DNA from: Flavobacteriales bacterium
Lineage (GTDB): Bacteria; Bacteroidota; Bacteroidia; Flavobacteriales_D; Crocinitomicaceae
DNA length: 50,495 nucleotides
Direction: 5' to 3'
NCBI GenBank assembly: GCA_009885545.1
Contig: VFKM01000128.1
Span: 1-50,495 of the forward strand
Shown here: positions 24,003 through 32,671 of the stretch, one piece after another
Layout of the letters: the number at the start of each line of letters is the position of its first letter
Position numbering within the stretch: the stretch's first letter is position 1
Made by a program: the position numbers and the translations under genes
Notes under the pieces: generated by a model
The model's database searches: none
What the model saw: only the letters and a program-made list of their open reading frames with translations
What the model was told of the DNA's origin: nothing

Positions 24003-24200
24003 TCAATCTTCTAGAATTTCCTGAACACGGCCTACTAAACCATCTTCTAACCTAACTTTTATTCCATGAGGATGAAAATTCGAATTGGTGAGTAATTTTT
24101 CTACAATTCCTTCAGTTAATTTTCCTGTACGCTGGTCTTCTTTTAGAACAACTGCAACCAACATTCCGATTCTCACCTCTTCCCTCCTACTAATTGGCAT
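24003..24200 (-). CDS. ywbE: YwbE family protein
   Basis: A 65-residue protein matching the YwbE family along its whole length: RxxVRIGMLVAVVLKEDQRT, GKLTEGIVEKLLTNSNFHPH and GIKVRLEDGLVGRVQ. The function is unknown; the fold is a small beta barrel that may bind nucleic acid. It starts 17 bases after the aminotransferase stop on the same strand. Confidence 0.88.
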   Translation of the reverse strand: MPISRREEVRIGMLVAVVLKEDQRTGKLTEGIVEKLLTNSNFHPHGIKVRLEDGLVGRVQEILED

Positions 24201-24217
24201 ATTACTTTATTATTGGC

Positions 24218-25090
24218 CTAAGATTGTTCAGAAAAGTGATTTTCCCAATGATCGTTTAATAAAGCGACAAAACGTCGTGACATATTATTGAAATAACGTT
24301 TAGTACGATATCCACTTACCCAATTGACACCTCGAATAGCATTAGTAAAGAAGATTTCATCCGCAGCTAATAGGTTTTGTGGTAGAATGTTACATTCGTA
24401 TACCTTGATTCCGTTCTTTAAAGCCAAATTAATTATTTGCATCCGCATAGTTCCGGCTAAACACCCTTCTTCTAAACCTGGCGTATAAAGTACACTATTA
24501 CTTACAACAAAAATATTACAACTCGAACTCTCAAGAATACCACCTGCATCGTTGGCAATTAATACGTCATCCAATTTTCGATCGGTAGCATTAATCGCAG
24601 CCATAACGTATATTAAGCCACTTTTGGTTTTAAAATTTGATAAGAAGTTTCTTTGTTTTTTCATTTCTGAATATTGATCTACCTCTAATCCTTTTGAATT
24701 CAATTCAAAATTATTTGTTTCGTAATGATAAACCTCTATGAAATATGATGCCTCATTTGATTCAGGCTTATATGCTCCTCCAGTAACTCGATCTAAAGAT
24801 ATACGGCATCTTCCGCCTTCAAGAATCTCAGATTTTTGGCACAATTCAATTATTTTTTCCTCGAAAAATTGATAGGTAAAATAACTCGCAGGACGCATTT
24901 TAATTGCTTTGGCCCCGTCTAATAAACGACGTACGTGATTTTCCACATTTAATGGAACACCATTCATAATTCTTATACTTTCAAAAACACCATCTCCATA
25001 TACATGCCCTCTATTTCCTGCGTGTATTGTTGGAGATTCACTTGTAAGAACAGTACCATTGTTATTAATATAAAGCATCTTTTTACCCAA
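24218..25090 (-). CDS. Class IV PLP-dependent aminotransferase (branched-chain aminotransferase or aminodeoxychorismate lyase type)
   Basis: A 290-residue fold-type IV enzyme: YGDGVFESIRI near residue 31, RRLLDGAKAIKM, PLP lysine likely K154 in NFKTKSGLIYV, then IANDAGGILESSSCNIFVV and GCLAGTMR. These features are shared by branched-chain aminotransferase, D-amino-acid aminotransferase and PabC, which makes p-aminobenzoate for folate. The length and lack of a branched-chain substrate loop favour a PabC-like enzyme, but this cannot be settled by eye. The start overlaps the rhomboid gene by 8 bases; ATG 25078 (MLYINNN) is an alternative. Confidence 0.8.
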   Translation of the reverse strand: MGKKMLYINNNGTVLTSESPTIHAGNRGHVYGDGVFESIRIMNGVPLNVENHVRRLLDGAKAIKMRPASYFTYQFFEEKIIELCQKSEILEGGRCRISLDRVTGGAYKPESNEASYFIEVYHYETNNFELNSKGLEVDQYSEMKKQRNFLSNFKTKSGLIYVMAAINATDRKLDDVLIANDAGGILESSSCNIFVVSNSVLYTPGLEEGCLAGTMRMQIINLALKNGIKVYECNILPQNLLAADEIFFTNAIRGVNWVSGYRTKRYFNNMSRRFVALLNDHWENHFSEQS

Positions 25091-25703
25091 AAATTATATT
25101 AAAAAATTCTTTTCCTTTATCAATATTAATAATTAATATGTAAAGTATCCCAAAAATTGCACCTCCAATGTGTGCATCATGTGCAATTCCTGTATTTCCG
25201 CGTTTATCAGCCCAGTATTCAAAAGCCAAATATAAAGGACCAAAAATGTATGCTGGAATAGGAATTGGGATAAATAAGATTCCAAGTTCCATTGTTGGAT
25301 TCCAAATGATAGCTCCGAATATCACGGCAGAAACAGCACCAGAAGCTCCTAAAGATCTATAGTTTGGATTGTCTTGGTTTCTTATGTATGGAATCAACGT
25401 GGCAAATAAACCACCTAATATGTACAAAATCAGAAAGTGAAGTTCGCCATTCATACTTCCATATTGAAACATAAACTCGTTTTCCAACATACTTCCTAAA
25501 AAATAAAGAGACATCATGTTGAAAATCAAATGAGTTGAATCAGCATGAATCAATATGTGACTTAGTGCTCTGTAGTGTTCGCGATAATGCTTGGCTCTAT
25601 AAGGTGAGTATAATAATTTATCCATCAAAGCATTGTCCTTAAATGCATTGAGGGAGACAATTATTGTAACTATAAGTATGATTGTTAATAAAGTAAAAGA
25701 CAT
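25083..25703 (-). CDS. Rhomboid family intramembrane serine protease
   Basis: A 206-residue membrane protein with six helices. Rhomboid features: HADSTHLIFNMMSLYFLGS (helix 2), the catalytic serine in LGASGAVSAVIFG (helix 4), and the catalytic histidine in HDAHIGGAIFG (helix 6). It cuts membrane proteins inside the bilayer. The Ser and His are both present, so it is probably active. It heads the minus-strand run rhomboid, aminotransferase, ywbE. Confidence 0.9.
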   Translation of the reverse strand: MSFTLLTIILIVTIIVSLNAFKDNALMDKLLYSPYRAKHYREHYRALSHILIHADSTHLIFNMMSLYFLGSMLENEFMFQYGSMNGELHFLILYILGGLFATLIPYIRNQDNPNYRSLGASGAVSAVIFGAIIWNPTMELGILFIPIPIPAYIFGPLYLAFEYWADKRGNTGIAHDAHIGGAIFGILYILIINIDKGKEFFNIIFG

Positions 25704-25766
25704 ATATGGAAATAAGTTTTATCTTGCATTATCTTTAGCAAAAGTAATTAATTCAACTGACTATTC

Positions 25767-27350
25767 ATGCGTTATATTATCATTCTGATTTTGAGCATTT
25801 CCTTATTTAATAGCTGCTCTAATACGCCTCCTGAAGTTTCTATTGATTTTTTTGAAGATGATTCAATTTCTTTGAAAAAGAAAATACAAAAAGTGTTAGA
25901 GAATTCATATTTATCAACTTTAGGGTTTAACAATTATCAAAGTGAATGGTTACAGAATCATTATGAAAACAACGGTTTTAAACCACATTGGGTCAATGAT
26001 TCTATGGTAATCGAATCAGGAATTAAGTTGAAGGAAACATTATCTAAATCAATGTGGTTCGGTATTCCTGAAAACAGAATTTCATTTGACAAAAAGAAAA
26101 ATAAAAACTGGGTCGAGGAAGAAATAATTTTAACAGCTCAAACGGCTTTAATACTTAATGATTTAAATAAAGGTTTTTTGAATGTTAAAGAAAAAAAATA
26201 TAACGCCAAACATTTCTTTAGTATTGACTCGTTCGACACAACGATTGTGTCAAGTAAAGATGTTAGTTACGATGAAATATTCTTGAAACAGCGTATTGCA
26301 GATACAAATTATCAGTTCATTTCAAGCAAGTTATATACTTTTTGCGCAACTTATCCTTTAGATAAAAATACTTTCGATATAGAGTCTTACAAGAATGATT
26401 CAATCTATACGATTCCAAAGGCTAGAAAAGCATTGATTTCAAAAGGTTATCTGAATGAAAAGTCTAAAGACAGTCTTGAATTCGTGGAGGCCCTTAAAGT
26501 TTTTCAAGATCATAATGGGCTTAAAAAAGATGGTAAGGTCGGAAAATATACTGCTTGGGCATTAAATGAAAGCACATATGACAAAGTTCTAAGGGCTTCT
26601 TTTGTAATGGATAAGTTGAGGTCATCAATCATTTACCCTTCTAAATGCATAAGAATTAATCTTCCTGAGTATTTATTGCGGTTTTACGCTAACGACAGCT
26701 TAAAACAGATTCACCATATCGTTATTGGGAAAACGGAAAATCAGACACCACAACTAGAGTCCAAAGTTCGAAACATTGTTGTTTATCCCTATTGGAAAGC
26801 ACCTTTTTCAATAGCAAGTAAGGAAGTTTTGCCAGCTGCTAAAAATAGCGCTGGTTATTTTGCAAAAAACGATTACAAACTGTTCAAAGGAAAAACAGAA
26901 ATAAATCCTTATTCAGTTAATTGGAAAAAAATTAAAGACGAAACTTTTCCATATCAAATTGTTCAGGAACCAGGACCGAAAAACAGCTTGGGTATAATAA
27001 AGTTTGAATTTCATAACGAATTCAGTGTTTATGTGCACGACTCCCCTGCTAAGTCGCTTTTTAAAACAGATGTTCGTTCCTATTCGCATGGTTGTATGCG
27101 CTGCGAAAACCCGGTTGATTTAGGAAAAGTAATTTTAGATTATGATTCTATAGGTCGTAAAAGAAATGATTTGACGAGAGATTCTCTTGATACTTTATTA
27201 GGTAGAGCAAAGAATTTTGTAATTGAACTTAAAAAGCCAATCCCTATTTACGTTGAATACAATACGGTTTTTGCTGATAAAGAGAAATTGATTTTTCATT
27301 TAGATATCTACAAAAGAGATGAGGAATATTTGAAAATCATGAAGGAATAA
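25767..27350 (+). CDS. L,D-transpeptidase lipoprotein (YcbB/LdtD type)
   Basis: A 527-residue protein with lipobox LFNSC (about C16). An N-terminal scaffold domain is followed by a peptidoglycan-binding region (residues about 212-275, VEALKVFQDHNGLKKDGKVG). The YkuD catalytic domain (about 290-500) has YSHGCMRCENPVDLG: H441, C443 and R445 are the expected active residues. It forms 3-3 crosslinks in peptidoglycan or links wall to lipoproteins, in the periplasm. Divergent from rhomboid. Confidence 0.9.
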   Translation: MRYIIILILSISLFNSCSNTPPEVSIDFFEDDSISLKKKIQKVLENSYLSTLGFNNYQSEWLQNHYENNGFKPHWVNDSMVIESGIKLKETLSKSMWFGIPENRISFDKKKNKNWVEEEIILTAQTALILNDLNKGFLNVKEKKYNAKHFFSIDSFDTTIVSSKDVSYDEIFLKQRIADTNYQFISSKLYTFCATYPLDKNTFDIESYKNDSIYTIPKARKALISKGYLNEKSKDSLEFVEALKVFQDHNGLKKDGKVGKYTAWALNESTYDKVLRASFVMDKLRSSIIYPSKCIRINLPEYLLRFYANDSLKQIHHIVIGKTENQTPQLESKVRNIVVYPYWKAPFSIASKEVLPAAKNSAGYFAKNDYKLFKGKTEINPYSVNWKKIKDETFPYQIVQEPGPKNSLGIIKFEFHNEFSVYVHDSPAKSLFKTDVRSYSHGCMRCENPVDLGKVILDYDSIGRKRNDLTRDSLDTLLGRAKNFVIELKKPIPIYVEYNTVFADKEKLIFHLDIYKRDEEYLKIMKE

Positions 27351-27363
27351 TAGTTTTAGTTCT

Positions 27364-27371
27364 TAGTTTTG
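27364..27371 (+). promoter_or_regulatory. Candidate -7 box of rpe
   Basis: TAGTTTTG fits TAnnTTTG and ends 18 bases before the rpe ATG. It follows the L,D-transpeptidase stop, so rpe can be expressed separately. Confidence 0.5.
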
Positions 27372-27389
27372 TGAAAAAAAATATAGAAA

Positions 27390-28040
27390 ATGGGAGTTCT
27401 AATATCACCGTCAGTTTTATCATGTGATTTTGCTAATATTCAACGTGACGTTGAAATGATCAATGCCTCTTCAGCGGATTGGTTTCATATAGATGTAATG
27501 GATGGTGTTTTTGTACCAAATATTTCTTTTGGATTTCCAGTAATTAGTGCAATCAAAAAACATGCAACAAAACCTTTGGATGTTCATATTATGATTGCTA
27601 ATCCGGATCAATACATTGAAGATTTTAAAAAAGCTGGGACTGATATATTAACTGTGCATTATGAGGCTTGCACTCATTTACATCGAACAATTCAAGCTAT
27701 AAAAGCTGCTGGAATGAAAGCTGGAGTAGCTTTGAATCCGCACACACCTGTAGATTTATTGCAAGATGTTATCGCTGATTTAGACCTTGTTCTTATTATG
27801 TCAGTGAATCCTGGATTTGGTGGACAGAAATTCATTAAAAATGCCATTTTGAAGGTTGAACAAGCTAAAAATTTAATACATAGATATGGATCTAAAGCAC
27901 TTGTTGAAGTAGATGGTGGTGTCAATATGGAAACGGGTAAAGAATTAGTAGAAGCTGGTGCTGATGTGCTTGTAGCTGGTAGTTTTGTGTTTAATTCAAC
28001 CAATCCTACTCAAACAATTTCAGATTTAAAAAGCCTTTAG
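27390..28040 (+). CDS. rpe: Ribulose-phosphate 3-epimerase
   Basis: A 216-residue TIM-barrel enzyme interconverting D-ribulose 5-phosphate and D-xylulose 5-phosphate in the pentose phosphate pathway. Seen: ISPSVLSCDFANI, WFHIDVMDGVFVPNISFG with the metal and catalytic Asp and His, LDVHIMIANP, VNPGFGGQKFI, VEVDGGVN and the phosphate loop VAGSFVF. Length and motifs are standard. Single gene with its own candidate promoter. Confidence 0.96.
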   Translation: MGVLISPSVLSCDFANIQRDVEMINASSADWFHIDVMDGVFVPNISFGFPVISAIKKHATKPLDVHIMIANPDQYIEDFKKAGTDILTVHYEACTHLHRTIQAIKAAGMKAGVALNPHTPVDLLQDVIADLDLVLIMSVNPGFGGQKFIKNAILKVEQAKNLIHRYGSKALVEVDGGVNMETGKELVEAGADVLVAGSFVFNSTNPTQTISDLKSL

Positions 28041-28076
28041 GTTATATTTTTTTAAAACTTTTTTCACGCTTAATTT

Positions 28077-28084
28077 TACTTTTG
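28077..28084 (+). promoter_or_regulatory. Candidate -7 box before the secreted protein gene at 28132
   Basis: TACTTTTG matches TAnnTTTG and lies 47 bases upstream of the ATG. No TTG at the usual distance. Confidence 0.4.
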
Positions 28085-28131
28085 TTTATGAACGAAAGTA
28101 ACAAACAGATGTAAAAGACGTTAACTTCAAT

Positions 28132-29226
28132 ATGAAACAGATAATTCTATTCTTTTTTATTCTTTTAACTTCTAAAGTGTTTGGAATAACTGACTCTTCT
28201 TTAGTGGTAAGAGAAAACAAGTTAATCGAGCTATTAGCAAATTTAAGAGCATCAGTTTCAGACGAGGAAAAATCAAATAACAATTTTATTTTCAAAGAAT
28301 ATCTTTCTGAAACCCTTCAACAAGATGGCGCTTTTAAATATCCTTTTTCTAAATTAAAATCAGTTGGTTTCATTGATAGTCCTGACGGGTTATTAAGGAT
28401 TGTCAATTGGAATATTGAACAAGCGGATGAAACTCAAAAGTATTATTGTTATTTGATGCATCAAGATTCAAAAAGGAAAAAAGTTAAAATTACCGAACTT
28501 GTAGATAATTCATTTATGCTTCCCCCTCGCCCTGAAGGAGTTTTAGAAGCTGACAATTGGTATGGTGCTCTTTATTATAAGATTATCCCTATTGATAAGG
28601 GTTCAAAAACTGTTTACACTCTTCTCGGGTGGGATGGAAATAATTCAATGAGCACAATAAAGTTAATTGATGTTTTATATTTTGCTGGTAATGCACCAAA
28701 ACTAGGTAGTCCTATTTTCAGAACGAATGAATTAACATATAAGCGTATGTTTTTTGAGCATTCTAAAAAAACAACAATGTCACTTAAACATGAAGATGAA
28801 TACAATCGCATTATTTTTGACCATTTATCACCGGAAGCACCAAATTTAAAAGGATTTTATTCTTTTTATGTACCAGATTTATCCTATGATGCTTTTGTTT
28901 TGGAAGACAACAAATGGATTCTAAAAGAAGATGTTATTGGTGTTAATAAAGGAAATGAAGAGAAAGCATATGTTTATGTTCAAGATGAACGAAATGGAAG
29001 TGTAGAAAAAAAAGAAATTAAGAACAAATGGGTAGACCCTAGTGATAAAAATGCACCAGCTGGAGGAATTGAACATGTTGCTGTAACCCCAGATAAAGAT
29101 CTTCAGAACCCTGTTGCTCAAAAAAATGAACTGGACAAAAAAGTGTCCAAACGCGACAAACGAGATCCAAGTAACTTGAGTTCGACTTTAGGAAAGAATA
29201 AACATCGAAAAAAAATGAAATCGTAA
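28132..29226 (+). CDS. Secreted protein of unknown function
   Basis: A 364-residue protein with a signal peptide (MKQIILFFFILLTSKVFG). I do not recognise the family. The first 250 residues are globular and strand-rich, with GFIDSPDGLLRIVNWNIEQA, DNWYGALYYKIIPI and YTLLGWDGNNSMSTIKLIDV. The C-terminal 70 are a charged, disordered tail ending in KRDKRDPSNLSSTLGKNK. No sorting domain, lipobox or catalytic motif seen. It stands alone between rpe and the stress-protein operon. Confidence 0.65.
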   Translation: MKQIILFFFILLTSKVFGITDSSLVVRENKLIELLANLRASVSDEEKSNNNFIFKEYLSETLQQDGAFKYPFSKLKSVGFIDSPDGLLRIVNWNIEQADETQKYYCYLMHQDSKRKKVKITELVDNSFMLPPRPEGVLEADNWYGALYYKIIPIDKGSKTVYTLLGWDGNNSMSTIKLIDVLYFAGNAPKLGSPIFRTNELTYKRMFFEHSKKTTMSLKHEDEYNRIIFDHLSPEAPNLKGFYSFYVPDLSYDAFVLEDNKWILKEDVIGVNKGNEEKAYVYVQDERNGSVEKKEIKNKWVDPSDKNAPAGGIEHVAVTPDKDLQNPVAQKNELDKKVSKRDKRDPSNLSSTLGKNKHRKKMKS

Positions 29227-29306
29227 TTATTTGTGGCTAATAATCAATAAGATGTACCGTTTATTCATTCTTCTATATTTAATTTTAAACTACTCTTTTT
29301 TTTACG

Positions 29307-29314
29307 TATTTTTG
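29307..29314 (+). promoter_or_regulatory. Candidate -7 box of the universal stress protein operon
   Basis: TATTTTTG matches TAnnTTTG, 16 bases before the ATG at 29331, implying a 5' untranslated region of about 10 bases. Confidence 0.5.
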
Positions 29315-29330
29315 AACAAACAACCATATT

Positions 29331-30137
29331 ATGAGCCAGAATTTATATATCGTTCCTTATGACTTCACCCCTGTTGGTGACGCTGCAATACGTTATGCAT
29401 TGCATCTTGCAAAAAATGTAAAGGCCGAAATTTTGGTATTGCATTTAGCTAGTTCAAAACCGGAAGGACAAAAAGCTATTGCGCGATTAAACAGTGCTAT
29501 TGATCGATTCGAAAAGCCTTATGGAGTTCAATTAACAACATTGGTACGTGTAGGTTCAATTTTTGAAGATTTAGGGAAAATTGCTAAAACAGAGGGCGCT
29601 CAATTGGTTATTATGGGAACGCACGGCTCAACTGGTATGCAAAGATTACTTGGTAGTAATGCTATGAAAGTGATCACTGCGGCTGACACACCTTTTCTTG
29701 TTGTTCAAAAAGATACTCAGTTAAACGACATTAAAAATATTGTTGTTCCAATAGATTTAACGAAAGAGAGTTTACAGATTACAAATATTGCTGGAGACAT
29801 AGCATTAATGTTCAATGCCTCAATTCACGTAATAGGAGAAAAACACAACGACGCACTTTTAAGCCAGCAAATGAAGAACCGTGTTTTAATTGTAAAAAAT
29901 CAATACGACGACCGAAATATTGAATGCCATGTTGAATTAATTAAAAGTGGCGGTTCATATCAAAAGAAAATTTTAACGTATTCAAAAGAAAAATCAATAG
30001 ATTTCATAGCTATTGCATATCATTCAGAAAGTTTATTGCCACAATTTGATACCTTTGCACAATCTCTGATTACGAATGATCAGAAGTTACCGTGCATGGT
30101 GCTTAACTCAAAACTAGCGTCTGCACTTTATTTTTAG
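29331..30137 (+). CDS. Universal stress protein, tandem UspA domains
   Basis: A 268-residue cytoplasmic protein made of two Usp domains. The first (residues about 1-130) starts YIVPYDFTPVGDAAIRYAL and holds the ATP-type loop MGTHGSTGMQRLLGSNA. The second (about 135-262) starts IKNIVVPIDLTKES but its loop (IAYHSESLLPQFDTFAQSL) lacks the glycines, so only the first is likely to bind nucleotide. Tandem Usp proteins of this type are common in Bacteroidota and respond to starvation or oxidative stress. The CvfB gene starts 3 bases later. Confidence 0.88.
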   Translation: MSQNLYIVPYDFTPVGDAAIRYALHLAKNVKAEILVLHLASSKPEGQKAIARLNSAIDRFEKPYGVQLTTLVRVGSIFEDLGKIAKTEGAQLVIMGTHGSTGMQRLLGSNAMKVITAADTPFLVVQKDTQLNDIKNIVVPIDLTKESLQITNIAGDIALMFNASIHVIGEKHNDALLSQQMKNRVLIVKNQYDDRNIECHVELIKSGGSYQKKILTYSKEKSIDFIAIAYHSESLLPQFDTFAQSLITNDQKLPCMVLNSKLASALYF

Positions 30138-30140
30138 CAG

Positions 30141-30965
30141 ATGACTATTGGACAATACAACGATTTAACAATTCTTAGATTTACTGCGCCTGGAGCTTAT
30201 CTTGGTGATGAAGAAGATAATACTGTACTACTTCCGGGTAAATACATCACTGACGACATGAAAGAAGGCGATATTATCAATGTCTTTCTATACAAAGATT
30301 CTGAAGATAGAATTGTTGCAACTACAGAAACACCTTTAATTACAATAGACGGTTTTGCTTTTTTAAAAGTGATTGAAGTTACTGCTTTTGGCGCATTTCT
30401 AGATTGGGGACTTGAAAAAGATTTAATGGTTCCATTTAAGGAGCAGAACCAACTCATGGAAGATGGTAAATACTATCTCGTCACATTACAATTAGATACT
30501 TTAACTGATAGACTTTTTGCTTCGACTAAAGTAAATAGATACATGAAGGAATGCACTGATGAAGAGATTTTAAATCAGGAGATTGACATTCTTATCGGCG
30601 ATACAACAGATTTAGGTATAAAAGTTATCGTAGATGACAAATATTCCGGGATAATTTATCGCAATGATGTCAGTAAACTAGTTCGACGTGGTTCTTACGA
30701 CAAAGGCTATGTTTACAATATTCGTGAAGATGGAAAAGTGGATGTTCGTTTCACGAAAGACGGATTTGAGAAATTTGATGAAGCCGCTGAGGGATTGTTA
30801 GAGCTTCTAAAAGAAAGAAAAATCCTTTATTTATCTGATAAAAGTGACCCAGATGATATTCGTGAGCAAATCGGAATGAGTAAGAAATTATTCAAACAAT
30901 CAATTGGGAAATTATACAAAGCTCGAGCGATTAAAATTAACGAAGGATCAATAGAGATAATTTAA
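30141..30965 (+). CDS. CvfB-like S1-domain RNA-binding protein
   Basis: A 274-residue protein with S1-like barrels at about residues 1-60 and 65-130 (VIEVTAFGAFLDWGLEKDLM is the S1 signature), a third at 140-205 (LGIKVIVDDKYSGIIYRNDV), and a C-terminal winged helix (REQIGMSKKLFKQSIGKLYK). This order is that of CvfB/YitL, which in Staphylococcus aureus affects virulence gene expression and binds RNA. Located between a stress protein and a peptidase in one operon. Confidence 0.85.
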   Translation: MTIGQYNDLTILRFTAPGAYLGDEEDNTVLLPGKYITDDMKEGDIINVFLYKDSEDRIVATTETPLITIDGFAFLKVIEVTAFGAFLDWGLEKDLMVPFKEQNQLMEDGKYYLVTLQLDTLTDRLFASTKVNRYMKECTDEEILNQEIDILIGDTTDLGIKVIVDDKYSGIIYRNDVSKLVRRGSYDKGYVYNIREDGKVDVRFTKDGFEKFDEAAEGLLELLKERKILYLSDKSDPDDIREQIGMSKKLFKQSIGKLYKARAIKINEGSIEII

Positions 30966-30976
30966 CCAAACAGAGT

Positions 30977-31891
30977 GTGAGATTTCTTCTTTCTATATTA
31001 CTGTTACTCTCATTTAACTTCAATAATTCAGCGCAATCGACAGATACAAATTTGATTATTCATCATTTAACAGAAATCACTAAAACAAAAGGTTTTAGAA
31101 ATTTTTTGAATGTTGATTTATTGAACAAAACGGCAGATTATATTTCAAAAGAGTTTGAAAAGTATGCTGATACTGTCTATTTTCAGGAATATCAGGTTGA
31201 AGGATTGACGTATAAAAATGTTATTTGTTCTTTCGGGATAAGAAATAAAGACAGAGTTATTGTCGGTGCTCATTATGACGTTTGTGGCGCCCAAGAGGGA
31301 GCCGATGACAATGCTAGTGGAATTGTTGGTTTATTAGAGATCGCTCGTCAGTTAAAAGGAAAGTGCCTTAATCACCAAATTGATCTTGTTGCATATACTT
31401 TAGAGGAACCTCCTTATTTCAGAACTGAGAATATGGGAAGTTACGTACATGCGAAATCTTTAAAAGATAACGATGTGGCAGTTTACGGAATGATTTCTTT
31501 AGAAATGATTGGCTTTTTTAAAGAAGAAAAGAGAACTCAAGACTACCCTATTGGTTTGTTAAAGCTGTTTTACGGCTCTCGTGGAAATTATATTACGTTG
31601 GTCAATAAATTTAGTAAAGGAAAATTTGCTCGAAATTTCACAGATGATTATAAAAACTCGAAACTACTTCCCATCAAGAAATTCAATGGACCAAGAGCTT
31701 TACCTGGGATTGATTTTTCTGACCATCTTAATTATTGGAACTTTGGTTTTAGTGCTTTAATGCTGACTGATACTGCTTTTTATCGAAATAAGAATTATCA
31801 TCAAACAACTGATGTAATGGAAACATTAGACATCTCAAAAATGGCAAAAGTTATTGATGCTACTCTAAAAACGTTAACTAAATTGAAATAG
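30977..31891 (+). CDS. Exported M28 family zinc peptidase
   Basis: A 304-residue peptidase with a signal peptide (MRFLLSILLLLSFNFNNSAQ), starting with GTG at 30977. Zinc and catalytic positions of M28: H99 in VGAHYDV, D110-D111 in GADDNASG, E143-E144 in TLEEPP, and H275 in NYHQTTDV. It is probably a periplasmic aminopeptidase. It is the last gene of the Usp-CvfB operon; the stop's last base begins a dispersed-repeat copy. Confidence 0.85.
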   Translation: MRFLLSILLLLSFNFNNSAQSTDTNLIIHHLTEITKTKGFRNFLNVDLLNKTADYISKEFEKYADTVYFQEYQVEGLTYKNVICSFGIRNKDRVIVGAHYDVCGAQEGADDNASGIVGLLEIARQLKGKCLNHQIDLVAYTLEEPPYFRTENMGSYVHAKSLKDNDVAVYGMISLEMIGFFKEEKRTQDYPIGLLKLFYGSRGNYITLVNKFSKGKFARNFTDDYKNSKLLPIKKFNGPRALPGIDFSDHLNYWNFGFSALMLTDTAFYRNKNYHQTTDVMETLDISKMAKVIDATLKTLTKLK

Positions 31892-31913
31892 CAACTTGTA
31901 ATTAGCAGCTAAT
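31891..31913. repeat. Dispersed short repeat, copy 2
   Basis: GCAACTTGTAATTAGCAGCT shares 17 consecutive bases with the copy at 48686-48709 and differs by one base from the 18-mer at 20597-20614. It starts at the last base of the M28 stop codon. Confidence 0.6.
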
Positions 31914-31927
31914 AAAGATCAACTAAT

Positions 31928-32671
31928 TTAAAGACTCATCATTTCTTTAAATCGAATAGCCTGTCTTCGAGAGATCTCAACCTTCTCCCCTTCTCGTAAC
32001 TCCACTTGTAAGCCGCCATTGAACCAATTTTCAACATTCGATACCCATTGTAGGTTTATAATGTATTTTCTGTTCGCACGAAAGAATTGTTCGGGATCTA
32101 AACGGTCTTCAAAGCTATTCAAAGAACGAAGTATCAATGGCCTGAAATTATCAAAATAAACTTTCACGTAATTCCCATCTGATTCCAGCATTCTAACCTT
32201 ACTCAACTCAATAAACCAACACTTCTCTCCGTCTTTGATAAAAACTCTGTCAGAAGCACTTAAAACACGATCTTTTCTTGTTATTAAAGCTTGGTGACTT
32301 GAAACAAAATCATCCTCACCACTAGTTAATTTTTGAATTCCTTCTTTCAAGCGCTCGGGATCAACTGGTTTGAGAATATAATCTAATGCATTGACCTCAA
32401 AAGCCTTTAATGCATATTCATCATACGCTGTCACAAAAATAACTCTTGGAATTTCCTCAAGATTCTTTATCATCTCGAACCCATTCAAACCGGGCATATT
32501 GATATCCAAAAAAATTAAATCTGGTTTTAATTCTTTTATTTTTTGAATTCCTTCTTCCCCATTCTTTGCTTCATCAATAATTTCGATTTCATGATAATCT
32601 TTCAATAATGACTTTAACTCCTCTCTTGCAAGTCTCTCATCATCAATTAATATAGTTCTAAAATTTTTCAT
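31928..32671 (-). CDS. LytTR-type response regulator
   Basis: A 247-residue regulator. The receiver domain (residues about 4-118) has the acid pair D10-D11, phosphorylated D56 in LIFLDINMPG, and YILKPVD. The LytTR DNA-binding domain (about 145-245) has KVRMLESDGNYVKVYF and NRKYIINLQWVSNVENWF. The partner histidine kinase lies immediately upstream, with the kinase TGA and this ATG overlapping by one base (TGATG). An in-frame TTG one codon earlier is less likely. Confidence 0.93.
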   Translation of the reverse strand: MKNFRTILIDDERLAREELKSLLKDYHEIEIIDEAKNGEEGIQKIKELKPDLIFLDINMPGLNGFEMIKNLEEIPRVIFVTAYDEYALKAFEVNALDYILKPVDPERLKEGIQKLTSGEDDFVSSHQALITRKDRVLSASDRVFIKDGEKCWFIELSKVRMLESDGNYVKVYFDNFRPLILRSLNSFEDRLDPEQFFRANRKYIINLQWVSNVENWFNGGLQVELREGEKVEISRRQAIRFKEMMSL

